Positions 8,003-17,558 of a stretch of DNA of 64,000 bases are shown in pieces. Both the position numbers and the translations under genes were made by a program. Every line of letters starts with the position of its first letter. The stretch's first letter is position 1. This DNA comes from Erwinia tasmaniensis Et1/99 (GTDB lineage Bacteria > Pseudomonadota > Gammaproteobacteria > Enterobacterales > Enterobacteriaceae). The stretch spans positions 2,170,001-2,234,000 of the forward strand of contig NC_010694.1 in the NCBI RefSeq assembly GCF_000026185.1, in the 5' to 3' direction. The notes under the pieces were generated by a model that saw only the letters and a program-made list of their open reading frames with translations, made no database searches and was not told where the DNA came from.

Positions 8003-10780
8003 CTAACGCAGCGCCCATGTGGCGGCATTACGGCCAGCAAGAATACCGAAGATGATAATATCCGCTACCGCATTTCCCCCGATACGGTTGGCGCCGTGGA
8101 TACCACCTACCACTTCACCCGCCGCCCATGCCCCTCCGATCGGCTGGTGCTGCGCATCCAGTACTTCCGCATCCGTGTTGATGGTGACCCCTCCCATCGT
8201 GTGATGCACGCCGGGGGCAATGCGAATAGCAAAGAATGGCCCCTTTTCCAGCGGATGACGCAACGCCGTCTGACGGCCGAAATCTTCATCATGTTGACGT
8301 TCGACAAACTGATTATAACGTTCCAGCGTAGCCTGAAGCGATTCCTGATCCATATTCAGCTTCACCGCCAGTTCATACGGCGTTGGAGCACTGACCACAA
8401 ACCCCTTCGCGATATATTCATCGGCAGCCTTATTATTTGCCCGCACCCGATCGTCAAACACGATCCAGGCACTCTTTTCAGGCAGGGCGATGATCTGCGC
8501 CGAAACCTTATCGCGCGTTTCCATTTCGTTATAGAAGCGATGGCCTGCCTGGCTTACCAGAATCGCCCCGCCCCCGCGGATCGCTTCAGAAACCAGATAG
8601 GAGGTCGTCTGCTCAACCGTTGGGTGGATCTGTATTTCGCCCATATCCACCGTTGCCGCACCGATCTGCTGCAACATTGCGATGCCGCTGCCGGTGGCAC
8701 CTTTGTGGTTAGTGGTAACAAACCCATCCAGTTCAGGACGATATTTCACCACCATTTCACGATTCGCGCTAAAGCCGCCGGTAGCGACGATAACGCTTTT
8801 CGCATGCAGGATGCGGCTGTCGTTATACTCGTCGACCACTTTTACCCCGATGACGACACCTTTTTCACACAGGATCTCATCGACGGAGGTCTCCAGCAGC
8901 ACCTCAATTTCACGCTGGTTGATGTTTTTCACCAAGCCGCTGATCAGGAATCCCCCTACGGCAGAACGATCGGCCGGGCGGTGGGTGCGGTCAATACTCA
9001 TACCGCCAGTAATAGTGATATCGTTAAGTTCGATATCATGACGCGCCAGCCACTCAATCGCTTCCGGTGCCTGATCGACAAATTGGCGCAGCAGCTGCTG
9101 GTTATTTTTACATTTGCCGCCTTTCAAGGTTTCGTTGAAGAACAGCTCTTTACTGTCTTCAATCCCCTTTAACTTTTGGAAGCGGGTCTCTGCGGCGTTC
9201 ATCCCTACGGAAGCCTTAATCGTATTCCCGCCGATGGTAGGCATTTTCTCAACGATCGCCACTTTTGCCCCTTCTTCGGAGGCCTGGATCGCCGCGGCGA
9301 GACCGCCGCCGCCGCTACCTATCACCACCACATCGTAGTGCTGCGGAGCCTGCGGATTACCTCCCGCCTCAATAACATGCTCCTTGCTGGAGGTAGTCAA
9401 CGCACGGGATACCGCCTTTTTCAGCGCCTCACTCTGTGTGGTGGCACCGGTGATGGCATCCACATGCGGGCTGTTTGCCACCAGCATGCGTGTACGCAGG
9501 CTTTCGAAGGTGGTGGTGAAGTCAACGTCTAACGTCGCGTCCGGCTCCAGCGAAATATCGGTGATACGGTCAGTATCAAGCGTGACGTTGATTTGCAGTT
9601 TTAGCGCCTCGGCCTCGACTTTTTCCTGATATACGCCGGCTTTATATTTGCGTCCGCCGGTGCTGACATCACGGATCATCGCGTCAACCAGTGAGAAGCG
9701 CCACAGAGGTTCCGGGATGTTCAGCGCTTCGCGCTGCGTGCTGTCAATAAACAGCTCCAGCCGGTCGTTATCAATAACACGATCGGCCCAGTCCGGGTAA
9801 GCGATGCAGGCTTTACCCACCGCCACCAGATCAAACCCGTGTTCGAGAGCGCTTTCGGCATCGGCTTTGTTAATCACGCCGCCGACACCTATCACCGGGA
9901 TCTTCGCCAGCCGATCTGAACGCATGGCAAGATATTTGCCGATCAGGGGTGTTGGATCGCTGACATCAACAATTGAAGATCGCAGCAGCTGGCCAACCGA
10001 GAAGTGAACATAGTCCAGACCGCGCGCGGCCAGTTTCTCCAGCAGGTACAGAGTATCTTCGAAACGGATGCCCGGAACTTCGATCTCTTCCGGCGAAAAA
10101 CGGTAGCCGATGATAAATGAGGGATCGGCAAAGCGTTGCGCCATTTTATGAGTGATCTCCAGCACTTCCAGCGGGAAGCGCGCGCGTTTTTCGCGGCTTC
10201 CTCCCCACTTGTCATCACGCTGATTGGAATGGGGGGAATAAAATTGCTGGATCAGATAGGTGTTGGCGCCGTGGATCTCCACGCCATCAAACCCGGCCTT
10301 GATCGCACGGTTCACCGCATCACCAAACTTGGTGATCATGACCTCAACTTCTTCAGCGCTCAGCGCCTGAGGCGTCGTTGCCCCAACGCGCGCGGCGGCG
10401 ATAGCACTGGGCGCGACCGGGGTTTTACCTCCAATCAGCTCAGGCTCGACCATACGGCCGCCGTGATAAATTTGCAGGATGGCCTTTGACCCGGCGGTTT
10501 TGATCGCATCCGCGATCTTCGCCAGACCCGGTATCTTGTTGTCGCTGTCGATGGCAATCGCGCCGGGGAAGGCCGGGCCTTTAGCATCAATGAAACAGCA
10601 TTCCACGATAACGGCCCCAATGCTGCCGGCGCGAACACGATAGTACTCAACCAGTTCGCTGGTCACAGTACCATCATAAAAACCGGTACAGGTGGTCATA
10701 GGCGCCATCAAAAGACGATTTTTTAGTACGGAGCCGTTCGGCAGCGTCAGCGGATTAAGGACAGGAGTAAGTGTATTCAT
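8003..10780 (-). CDS. cytoplasmic NADH:fumarate reductase (OYE + FMN-bind + FAD domains)
   Basis: A 925-residue fusion of three flavin domains. Residues 1-360 form an Old Yellow Enzyme domain (PMTT, HGANTYLIQQFYSP, VGVGGV) that should take hydride from NADH. Residues about 375-462 form an FMN-bind domain with the flavinylation motif DAITGAT at 441-447, whose Thr would carry covalent FMN. Residues 482-925 form a fumarate reductase/flavocytochrome c FAD domain (VVIGSGGGGLAAAI, GGNTIKA, catalytic-region GGVHG/ANRIGGNA). No signal peptide, so it is cytosolic and soluble. This architecture matches the NADH:fumarate (and related acrylate) oxidoreductases of Klebsiella and Vibrio; the exact acceptor (fumarate, acrylate, urocanate) is inferred from dcuSR, fumarase and dicarboxylate transporter neighbours. 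It would recycle NADH without the respiratory chain. Confidence 0.85.
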   Translation of the reverse strand: MNTLTPVLNPLTLPNGSVLKNRLLMAPMTTCTGFYDGTVTSELVEYYRVRAGSIGAVIVECCFIDAKGPAFPGAIAIDSDNKIPGLAKIADAIKTAGSKAILQIYHGGRMVEPELIGGKTPVAPSAIAAARVGATTPQALSAEEVEVMITKFGDAVNRAIKAGFDGVEIHGANTYLIQQFYSPHSNQRDDKWGGSREKRARFPLEVLEITHKMAQRFADPSFIIGYRFSPEEIEVPGIRFEDTLYLLEKLAARGLDYVHFSVGQLLRSSIVDVSDPTPLIGKYLAMRSDRLAKIPVIGVGGVINKADAESALEHGFDLVAVGKACIAYPDWADRVIDNDRLELFIDSTQREALNIPEPLWRFSLVDAMIRDVSTGGRKYKAGVYQEKVEAEALKLQINVTLDTDRITDISLEPDATLDVDFTTTFESLRTRMLVANSPHVDAITGATTQSEALKKAVSRALTTSSKEHVIEAGGNPQAPQHYDVVVIGSGGGGLAAAIQASEEGAKVAIVEKMPTIGGNTIKASVGMNAAETRFQKLKGIEDSKELFFNETLKGGKCKNNQQLLRQFVDQAPEAIEWLARHDIELNDITITGGMSIDRTHRPADRSAVGGFLISGLVKNINQREIEVLLETSVDEILCEKGVVIGVKVVDEYNDSRILHAKSVIVATGGFSANREMVVKYRPELDGFVTTNHKGATGSGIAMLQQIGAATVDMGEIQIHPTVEQTTSYLVSEAIRGGGAILVSQAGHRFYNEMETRDKVSAQIIALPEKSAWIVFDDRVRANNKAADEYIAKGFVVSAPTPYELAVKLNMDQESLQATLERYNQFVERQHDEDFGRQTALRHPLEKGPFFAIRIAPGVHHTMGGVTINTDAEVLDAQHQPIGGAWAAGEVVGGIHGANRIGGNAVADIIIFGILAGRNAATWALR

Positions 10781-10944
10781 AGAGTATGAACCCCGAAAAT
10801 TAAAAAAGCCTGGAATGTTTTAGTGGACGTCATTTTGATTATACTAGTGGTCCAACCTCATGCTTTTAATATAACAATTAATCAGATTACATTTCCAGTA
10901 AATTTAGTTTTAAAACTTTTTTATATCCTGAAAACTTAATTTAG

Positions 10945-10958
10945 TGAAACCAGATCAA
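10945..10958 (-). promoter_or_regulatory. FNR-like site upstream of the reductase gene
   Basis: Read on the minus strand this is TTGATCTGGTTTCA: the left half is the exact FNR half-site and the spacer equals that of the perfect box 220 bp away, but the right half is degenerate. It lies about 165 bp before the reductase start. Confidence 0.35.
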
Positions 10959-11170
10959 TCCATTATTTATATGTTAAAAAATGCATCATTCTAATCAACA
11001 AAAAACTCACAACAATAAAAAAACCAAACAAATCAATTAAATAATTGAACTCCACCCTGAAAGAAATAACACCCAATGGACGTCAGTGAACGAATCAGAG
11101 AGTTCATTTAGTGTAAAAAACGATTAGTATTCGTAACTCCTTAAAAAATATGATGGAAAGCCACAATTTA

Positions 11171-11184
11171 TTGATCTGGATCAA
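11171..11184 (+). promoter_or_regulatory. FNR box upstream of the DASS transporter
   Basis: TTGATCTGGATCAA matches the FNR consensus TTGAT-N4-ATCAA exactly, inside a longer TTATTGAT/ATCAATAA dyad. A TATATC at 11209-11214 is placed as the -10 element would be for a class II site centred near -41.5. This predicts oxygen-repressed, FNR-activated transcription of the transporter. Confidence 0.7.
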
Positions 11185-11366
11185 TAATTATATTTACCAA
11201 AGTATCACTATATCTATGTCAAATAGTTAAATAACCCCACAAGCGTTCGGGAAGACCAACCGCTTATTTATACGCCACGGTTAAATTGCTCAATGAATTA
11301 AATAAATAATGTTAAATCCCTGGCCGGGGCGCGAAACGAATTCTTAATAACTTGCAGAAAAATACT

Positions 11367-12878
11367 ATGAAACATTCATCGACCGTTAATCAACACGCTA
11401 AGGCTCCGCCCGTTGCTGTCCGGCAAACGAAACGTCTGGTTATGCTCGCCATACCGGTGCTGGTTGCCGTTTTACTGCTGCTCGTTCCGGTTCCACAAGG
11501 GCTTGAACCTTATGCCTGGCACTTTTTCGCTATTTTCGTCGGGGTGATCGTTGGCCTGATTTTTGAACCGCTTCCGGGCGCGGTTATCGGTTTGACCGGG
11601 GTGGTGGTGATCGCCCTGTTCAGCCAGTGGCTGCTATTCAGTCCGGCCGAACTGGCCGATCCCTCATTCAAAACGGCCAACCAGGCCTTCAAATGGGCCG
11701 TCAGCGGTTTCGGAAACTCGACGGTATGGCTTATCTTTGGCGCCTTTATGTTCGCCGCCGGCTATGACAAAACGCAGTTCGGCCGCCGGCTGGCATTGAT
11801 TCTGGTGAAATATCTCGGCCGCCGCAGCCTGACGCTGGGTTACGCCATCACCTTCGCCGACCTGCTGCTGGCACCGTTCACGCCGTCTAATACCGCTCGC
11901 AGCGGCGGAACTATTTACCCTATTATTGCCAACCTGCCACCGCTCTATGGTTCAAAGCCTGATGACCCCAGCGCACGCAAAATCGGTTCTTATCTGATGT
12001 GGGTAGCCATTACCGCAACCTGTATCACCAGTTCCATGTTCCTTTCAGCCCTGGCGCCTAACCTGCTGGCCCTGGCCCTGGTGAAAAGCGTGGTCGGCTT
12101 CGATATTTCCTGGGGCATGTGGTTTATTGCTTTCCTGCCGCTCGGCCTGCTGCTGCTGCTCACCATGCCGCTACTGGCCTACTGGTTCTATCCGCCGGAA
12201 GTGAAGTTCAATGATGAAGTGCCGCGCTGGGCGATAAGCGAGCTGGAAAAATTAGGCAGACTCAGCCGTAACGAAATTCTGCTGTTGGTATTCGTGGTTT
12301 CCGCCCTGCTGATGTGGATTTTCGCTACCGCGTGGATTGAGCCAGCGATGGCTGCGCTACTGGTCGTGGTGCTGATGCTGTGGACTGGAGTACTCAACTG
12401 GAACGATATCACCAGTAACAAACCGGCCTGGAACACGTTTGCCTGGTTTGCCACCCTGGTGGCGCTGGCGGACGGCCTGGCCCGCGTCGGCTTTATCGCC
12501 TGGCTGGGCAAAGAAGGCGGTCTGCTGCTGCACGGCTATGATCCGCAAATCTCCGCTGTCGTGCTGATGGTCGCCTTCTTCCTGCTCCACTATCTTTTTG
12601 CCAGCACCACTGCACATACCACGGCGCTGTTGCCGGCGATGTTAACCATTGCCGCGGCGATACCGGGTATCAATATGCCGGTGTTCTGCCTGATGATGTG
12701 TACCTCTCTGGGGGTCATGGGCATCATCACGCCGTACGGCACCGGCCCAAGCCCGATTTACTATGGCAGTGGATATCTGCCAACCAAAGACTACTGGCGT
12801 CTGGGTACGCTTTTCGGCGCCATCTTCCTCGGCCTGTTGATGCTGATTGGCTATCCGTGGATGGTGATGATGTTCTGA
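11367..12878 (+). CDS. DASS-family dicarboxylate transporter
   Basis: About 503 residues and 11-13 predicted membrane helices. Features of the divalent anion:Na+ symporter (DASS/CitT-like) family include FTPSNTARSGGTIYPI (about residues 173-188) and, near the C-terminus, GVMGIITPYGTGPSPIYYGS. Plant and bacterial 2-oxoglutarate/malate translocators and the E. coli exchangers CitT and TtdT share these. The ATG at 11367 is used; a TTG 15 nt upstream is also possible. Placed between the fumarate reductase and fumarase genes, it probably imports malate, fumarate or tartrate, or exchanges them for succinate. Substrate is inferred from context. Confidence 0.85.
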   Translation: MKHSSTVNQHAKAPPVAVRQTKRLVMLAIPVLVAVLLLLVPVPQGLEPYAWHFFAIFVGVIVGLIFEPLPGAVIGLTGVVVIALFSQWLLFSPAELADPSFKTANQAFKWAVSGFGNSTVWLIFGAFMFAAGYDKTQFGRRLALILVKYLGRRSLTLGYAITFADLLLAPFTPSNTARSGGTIYPIIANLPPLYGSKPDDPSARKIGSYLMWVAITATCITSSMFLSALAPNLLALALVKSVVGFDISWGMWFIAFLPLGLLLLLTMPLLAYWFYPPEVKFNDEVPRWAISELEKLGRLSRNEILLLVFVVSALLMWIFATAWIEPAMAALLVVVLMLWTGVLNWNDITSNKPAWNTFAWFATLVALADGLARVGFIAWLGKEGGLLLHGYDPQISAVVLMVAFFLLHYLFASTTAHTTALLPAMLTIAAAIPGINMPVFCLMMCTSLGVMGIITPYGTGPSPIYYGSGYLPTKDYWRLGTLFGAIFLGLLMLIGYPWMVMMF

Positions 12879-13059
12879 TCGGTGGCTGAACGCCGGTCAG
12901 GCATAACTGATAGGCAGGTGTTGCCATATTGTTATACCATTCTGCCTCTGCCGGGCCGCATTGAGAGCCCGGCAGGATAAAGCGACCCGATATCGCCGTG
13001 AACATTGCCTAACCTCCGCATCAGAGAAGGATGGCAGCAGATCATTAAGTGAGAGCAAA

Positions 13060-14706
13060 ATGTCGAAAAAACCATTCCATTACCAGCCGCCCTTTCCGCT
13101 TGCTAAAGACGAAACCGAATATTACCTGCTAACCCGTGAACATGTTTCGGTCAGCAGCTTCGAGGGGCAGGAAATCCTCAAGGTGGCACCAGAGGCGCTG
13201 ACGCTGCTGGCCCAGCAGGCGTTCCACGATGCCTCCTTTATGTTGCGTCCTGCGCACCAGCGCCAGGTTGCCGCCGTGCTGGCAGATCCGCAGGCCAGTG
13301 AAAACGACAAATATGTTGCATTACAGTTCCTGCGTAACTCAGAAATAGCGGCCAAAGGCATTCTGCCGACCTGCCAGGACACCGGCACGGCGATTATCAT
13401 GGGAAAAAAAGGTCAGCGTGTCTGGACCGGCGGCGGCGATGAGGCCGCTCTGGCTAAGGGCGTTTACACCACCTATACCGAAGACAATCTGCGCTATTCG
13501 CAGAATGCGCCATTAGATATGTACAAAGAGGTCAACACCGGCACGAATCTGCCGGCACAGATTGACCTGTACAGCGTTGACGGTGATGAATACAGTTTCC
13601 TTTGCATGGCGAAAGGCGGCGGTTCGGCCAATAAAACCTATCTTTACCAGGAAACCAAAGCGCTGCTGACTCCCGGTAAACTGAAGGCGTATCTCACGGA
13701 AAAGATGCGCAGCCTCGGCACCGCCGCCTGCCCGCCGTATCACATCGCGTTTGTGATTGGCGGCACCTCTGCCGACAGCACGCTGAAAACGGTGAAGCTG
13801 GCGTCAACGCACTATTACGACGAACTGCCAACCGAAGGCAACGAGCATGGCCAGGCGTTCCGAGACGTTGAGCTGGAACAGGAACTGCTGCTGGCCGCCC
13901 AGCAGCTGGGTCTCGGCGCACAGTTTGGCGGCAAATATTTCGCCCACGACATTCGCGTGGTGCGTCTGCCGCGACACGGTGCCTCCTGCCCGCTGGCGAT
14001 GGCGGTCTCCTGTTCGGCCGACCGCAACATCAAGGCAAAGATCAATCGTGAAGGCATCTGGATCGAGAAGCTGGAGCATAATCCGGGTCGCTATATTCCT
14101 GCCGAACTGCGCCAGCAGGGTGAGGGCGACGTCGTACAGGTTGACCTGAACCGTCCGATGAAAGAGATCCTCGCCCAGCTCTCTGAATACCCGGTTTCTA
14201 CCCGCCTGTCGCTCAGCGGCACCATTATCGTTGGTCGCGACATTGCCCACGCGAAGCTAAAAGAGCGTATCGATAACGGCGAAGGTCTGCCCCAGTACAT
14301 CAAGGATCATCCGGTTTATTATGCCGGACCGGCAAAAACCCCGGAGGGTTACGCGTCTGGCTCACTTGGCCCGACAACGGCTGGCCGCATGGACTCCTAT
14401 GTTGACCAGCTTCAGGCTAACGGCGGCAGCATGATCATGCTGGCAAAAGGTAACCGCAGCCAACAGGTGACGGATGCCTGCCACAAGCACGGCGGTTTCT
14501 ATCTCGGCAGCATCGGCGGCCCCGCTGCGGTGCTGGCGCAACAAAGCATCAAAAGCCTGGAGTGCGTGGAGTATCCAGAACTGGGGATGGAAGCCATCTG
14601 GAAGATTGAAGTCGAAAACTTCCCGGCCTTTATACTGGTCGATGATAAAGGCAATGATTTTTTCCAGAGTATCCAGCAGAACCAGTGCGGTAAGTGCGTG
14701 AAGTAA
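13060..14706 (+). CDS. fumB: class I (4Fe-4S) fumarase
   Basis: A 548-residue protein, the length of E. coli FumA/FumB and highly similar to them ([14 protein letters not shown] start, [36 protein letters not shown] end). The three iron-sulfur cysteines expected in this class are in [15 protein letters not shown] and GASCPLA. It interconverts malate and fumarate. Oxygen sensitivity and its position after the transporter and near dcuSR suggest the anaerobic FumB role, making fumarate for the reductase; FumA cannot be excluded by sequence. The ATG at 13060 follows GTGAGAG; the frame is open further upstream (12961) but those residues are not in the family. Confidence 0.9.
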   Translation: MSKKPFHYQPPFPLAKDETEYYLLTREHVSVSSFEGQEILKVAPEALTLLAQQAFHDASFMLRPAHQRQVAAVLADPQASENDKYVALQFLRNSEIAAKGILPTCQDTGTAIIMGKKGQRVWTGGGDEAALAKGVYTTYTEDNLRYSQNAPLDMYKEVNTGTNLPAQIDLYSVDGDEYSFLCMAKGGGSANKTYLYQETKALLTPGKLKAYLTEKMRSLGTAACPPYHIAFVIGGTSADSTLKTVKLASTHYYDELPTEGNEHGQAFRDVELEQELLLAAQQLGLGAQFGGKYFAHDIRVVRLPRHGASCPLAMAVSCSADRNIKAKINREGIWIEKLEHNPGRYIPAELRQQGEGDVVQVDLNRPMKEILAQLSEYPVSTRLSLSGTIIVGRDIAHAKLKERIDNGEGLPQYIKDHPVYYAGPAKTPEGYASGSLGPTTAGRMDSYVDQLQANGGSMIMLAKGNRSQQVTDACHKHGGFYLGSIGGPAAVLAQQSIKSLECVEYPELGMEAIWKIEVENFPAFILVDDKGNDFFQSIQQNQCGKCVK

Positions 14707-14713
14707 CCGTTAC

Positions 14714-14747
14714 GCCGGGCGTGGGCAACTGTCTGCCTGCGCCCGGC
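14714..14747 (+). terminator. hairpin after fumarase gene
   Basis: GCCGGGCG (14714-14721) pairs with CGCCCGGC (14740-14747), with extra pairing inside. It is 8 bases after the fumarase stop. No T-run follows, so termination by this hairpin alone is uncertain. Confidence 0.4.
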
Positions 14748-14973
14748 CCGCGACAGACAGGTAACCCGATCAATCAGAGTTTTGAAAAGGCGGGCTAAAC
14801 CTGCCACTTACCCACCGTCTACTTACTTATCCCGTTAAACACACCCAGCCGCTGCGGCTCATCTTCGGGCGATTATCTCGCCGTTCGTCTCTCACGCTTC
14901 TTCACAAAGGTGACAGCCTGCGCTGGCAGGATCGCCACAGACTCCTCTAACCCGTAATACAGCAGGCCGATAG

Positions 14974-15291
14974 TCTTTTTTCGGCGGGTGTTTTTTGGTA
15001 CGTGGATTTCTGACGGCTATTGCCAACCCTGAAGATATTCTTTTCTTTTTCTCTTTCTTACCGCCGTTTATCGCCATAACCCAAAGCTTCAGCAGCAGCG
15101 TCATTACGTTTACTCTGCTGTGGTCCCTGTTTGATTTTTCAGTACTTACGCTATATGCACTGTCGGTAAAATCCTGGGTTCCGACACGGCACGGCGCGCG
15201 CATTGAGCTGATCTCATCTCTCTTTCTGCTTATGGTTTCTTTATGCGATATTCTATATAACGTACATAGAGTGATAAGTCCGGTTGCGTAA
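14974..15291 (+). pseudogene. LysE/RhtB-family exporter remnant
   Basis: The frame from 14974 to the TAA at 15289-15291 encodes about 105 residues matching the C-terminal half of LysE/RhtB amino-acid exporters: GFLTAIANPEDILFFFSFLP is the hallmark of the fourth helix, followed by two more hydrophobic helices. The N-terminal 100 or so residues, including the first three helices, are missing, and a stop (TAG 14971-14973) precedes. No start with a ribosome binding site is present. I read this as a decayed gene rather than a functional small membrane protein. Confidence 0.6.
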
Positions 15292-15407
15292 GTCCCCGCT
15301 AAGAGCGCCCTGATACCTGCAACGGATTATGCAGACTCATGGTAAAAACGATCGTTAATATTAAAATAGCGGTAAATCAACGCTTTATTTCCTACGGGAT
15401 AGTGAAT

Positions 15408-17558
15408 ATGCGAAAAAAAACGATAGCCCTGTCCATGCTGGCCCCCCTGGTGGCCAGCTTTCAATCCATTGCCTCATCCGACGGCTTCGGCTGCGTGTGG
15501 GGAACGACCGGCTGTTACCTGACCAGCTCACCGGTACTGGACATCACCAACGACACGCGGGATAACCTGTTACGGCTGGTGGGCGAAAGAAAACATCTGG
15601 CCCTGCCTTTACAACCCTTGCCGGCGGATATGACCCGCAGCCGTGAGTTTTACTTCGGACCTCACGAGGAGTCTTTCACCGCCGCCCCGCCGACTGCCGA
15701 CAGCACCCCGACAACAGCCTCGCTGAACACGCTGCTCGCCGGGATGGGGCTTAACTACACGCCACCAGCAACCTCGGAATTCGGCGAAGACGAAGCGGAA
15801 AATCGCCACGTTTCTAATTCCGCAGAGACACTGTCTGGCTTTGTCACCGTATTACTGGCCGATAACTCGCTCTCCTCCGAACAGAAACGGGCGCTGGCAC
15901 AGGCACGCATCGGGCTGTCAGAACGTCCGGAAAATCGACAGGTTGTTGAGTCGCTGAACTTCCCGTCAGACTCAAACGCCGGCGCATTCGCTGACTATCT
16001 GCTGGCCATCAGCGACTTTTATCAGGGTCACTACCCTGCCGCTAAACGGACGTTCACCCGCTTACAGTCTTCCCAACAGCCCTGGGTGGCAGAAACCGCC
16101 GGCTATATGCTGATGCGCACCGCGTTAAACCAGAGTAGCCAGCATGCCAGCGGCGAATACGGCGAGTTCGACGTAAAAAAAATTGATAAAAATGCGGCCG
16201 CAGAGGCGCTAAGCGCGAACCGGGCTTATCTGGCGGAAAAACCGGAGGGACTGTATGCACTCTCCGCGCAGGGCATGTTGCGCCGCATTTACTGGTATCT
16301 GGGAGACTGGGACCCGCTGGCACAGCTGTATGAGCAGGCGCTGAACCAGGCTGTCGATAGCGATGGGCTGATAGCGCTGGTGGCTGAGAACGATGCAAAA
16401 CTACAGAGTAAAGATCGTAGCGGCGACAATTATTTTATCAGCGCGTCGGAAGCCCCTCTACTGACGTTCACGCAGGCTCTGCGCCTGATGCGCATCAATC
16501 CCTGCAAGCAAAATGTTCCCTGCGTCGATCGACCGTTCCTTGACGGCCTGGAGCCGATATTTTCGCGCTCCGGGCATCAGCCCCTGTGGCAATACCTCAA
16601 TCTGATGCAGGCATTCCGTACCGGCGATTATGCCGCGGTGATTGAGAAGATTAAGCCGGCTACCGCCCTGCCATCACAGGATATTCTCCTGTTCAGCGAA
16701 CAGGTCTTGTACGGGGATGCGCTGATGGCACAACACCAGCAGGAGGCGGCACGTCAACACTGGTCACGCCTGCTCCGCCTGAGTCAGGACGCTGAGCAAC
16801 AGCAGTTCCTACAGGCCAGGCTTGCCGCAGTGCTGGTGCAAGATAACCAGACCGCACAGATTTTTATGCCGGACAGTCAGGTAACCAGCCTGCGCTATCG
16901 TTCGCTGGTGCTAAAAACGCGCGCTGCGCCGGCCCTCCTGCGCCAGCAGGCAAAAGCAGGCCCCAACGACGAAGAGCGCACTATTGCCCTGCATACGCTG
17001 CTGATCACTGACTTAACCGAAGGACGTTATGCGGACTGGTTGCAGGATAAAAACCTCATTCGCGCTATCGCCCATCCCGTGGAGGCTGAGGCCTTTGACG
17101 ATGTGCAGCTAAGCCACTTCAACTGGTCGGGAGAGCAGGCGGCAACGGGCTATAGCTGCCCGCGATTGGAAGAGGTTGTCACCCGCCTGAGTCAACGGTC
17201 TGGCGACGGCCACGCGTTAAATTGTCTCGGTGAGTTCTTCCGCACCACGGCGGTGACGGTAAGTTTGTGGAAAGAGAGCGGAGGCAACGGCGCGCTGGAC
17301 GGCGTGGTAAAAGATGACCGTCCGCGAGGGCAGCCCGACAGGCAGCATTACTACCGGCAGGTCATCCTCGATAATCACGCAGAACCGGAAGATAAAAGCT
17401 ACGCGTTATACCGCGCCGTCATGTGCTACGGCCCGTCAGGGTATAACGGCTGTGGCGGTGATGAGGTCAGTAAAACGCAGCGTAAACGCTGGTTCAGCCA
17501 GTTAAAAAGTGATTATCCGGGCAGTTTATGGGCAAAAAAACTCAAATATTACTGGTAA
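15408..17558 (+). CDS. large exported protein of unknown function
   Basis: A 716-residue protein with a Sec signal peptide (MRKKTIALSMLAPLVASFQSIAS, cleavage about residue 23). The mature part begins with a Cys pair (GFGCVWGTTGCYL) and is largely helical, with repeated A-x2-Y/L spacing near residues 190-330 and 380-520 suggesting TPR-like solenoids; several further Cys pairs (CKQNVPC; CYGPSGYNGC) suggest disulfides in the periplasm. I do not recognise the family. The ATG at 15408 is chosen since it starts the signal peptide; an upstream frame extension is non-homologous. It overlaps the next gene by 31 bp, implying co-translation with the DUF3142-type protein. The pair may form one periplasmic unit. 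Confidence 0.75.
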   Translation: MRKKTIALSMLAPLVASFQSIASSDGFGCVWGTTGCYLTSSPVLDITNDTRDNLLRLVGERKHLALPLQPLPADMTRSREFYFGPHEESFTAAPPTADSTPTTASLNTLLAGMGLNYTPPATSEFGEDEAENRHVSNSAETLSGFVTVLLADNSLSSEQKRALAQARIGLSERPENRQVVESLNFPSDSNAGAFADYLLAISDFYQGHYPAAKRTFTRLQSSQQPWVAETAGYMLMRTALNQSSQHASGEYGEFDVKKIDKNAAAEALSANRAYLAEKPEGLYALSAQGMLRRIYWYLGDWDPLAQLYEQALNQAVDSDGLIALVAENDAKLQSKDRSGDNYFISASEAPLLTFTQALRLMRINPCKQNVPCVDRPFLDGLEPIFSRSGHQPLWQYLNLMQAFRTGDYAAVIEKIKPATALPSQDILLFSEQVLYGDALMAQHQQEAARQHWSRLLRLSQDAEQQQFLQARLAAVLVQDNQTAQIFMPDSQVTSLRYRSLVLKTRAAPALLRQQAKAGPNDEERTIALHTLLITDLTEGRYADWLQDKNLIRAIAHPVEAEAFDDVQLSHFNWSGEQAATGYSCPRLEEVVTRLSQRSGDGHALNCLGEFFRTTAVTVSLWKESGGNGALDGVVKDDRPRGQPDRQHYYRQVILDNHAEPEDKSYALYRAVMCYGPSGYNGCGGDEVSKTQRKRWFSQLKSDYPGSLWAKKLKYYW

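Larger units (their letters stand above)
10781..11366. promoter_or_regulatory. divergent control region for reductase and transporter
   Basis: 586 bp of AT-rich DNA between the divergently transcribed NADH:fumarate reductase and DASS transporter genes. It contains a perfect FNR box (11171-11184) facing the transporter and a half-perfect FNR-like site (10945-10958) facing the reductase. Both genes are probably anaerobically induced from here; DcuR sites are likely but not identified. Confidence 0.6.

Noticed and set aside
7958..9172. 404-codon rightward open frame opposite the fumarate reductase gene
   Set aside because: It lies entirely antisense to a strongly conserved enzyme, is rich in Arg/His/Asp as reverse frames of GC-rich genes are, and resembles no family.
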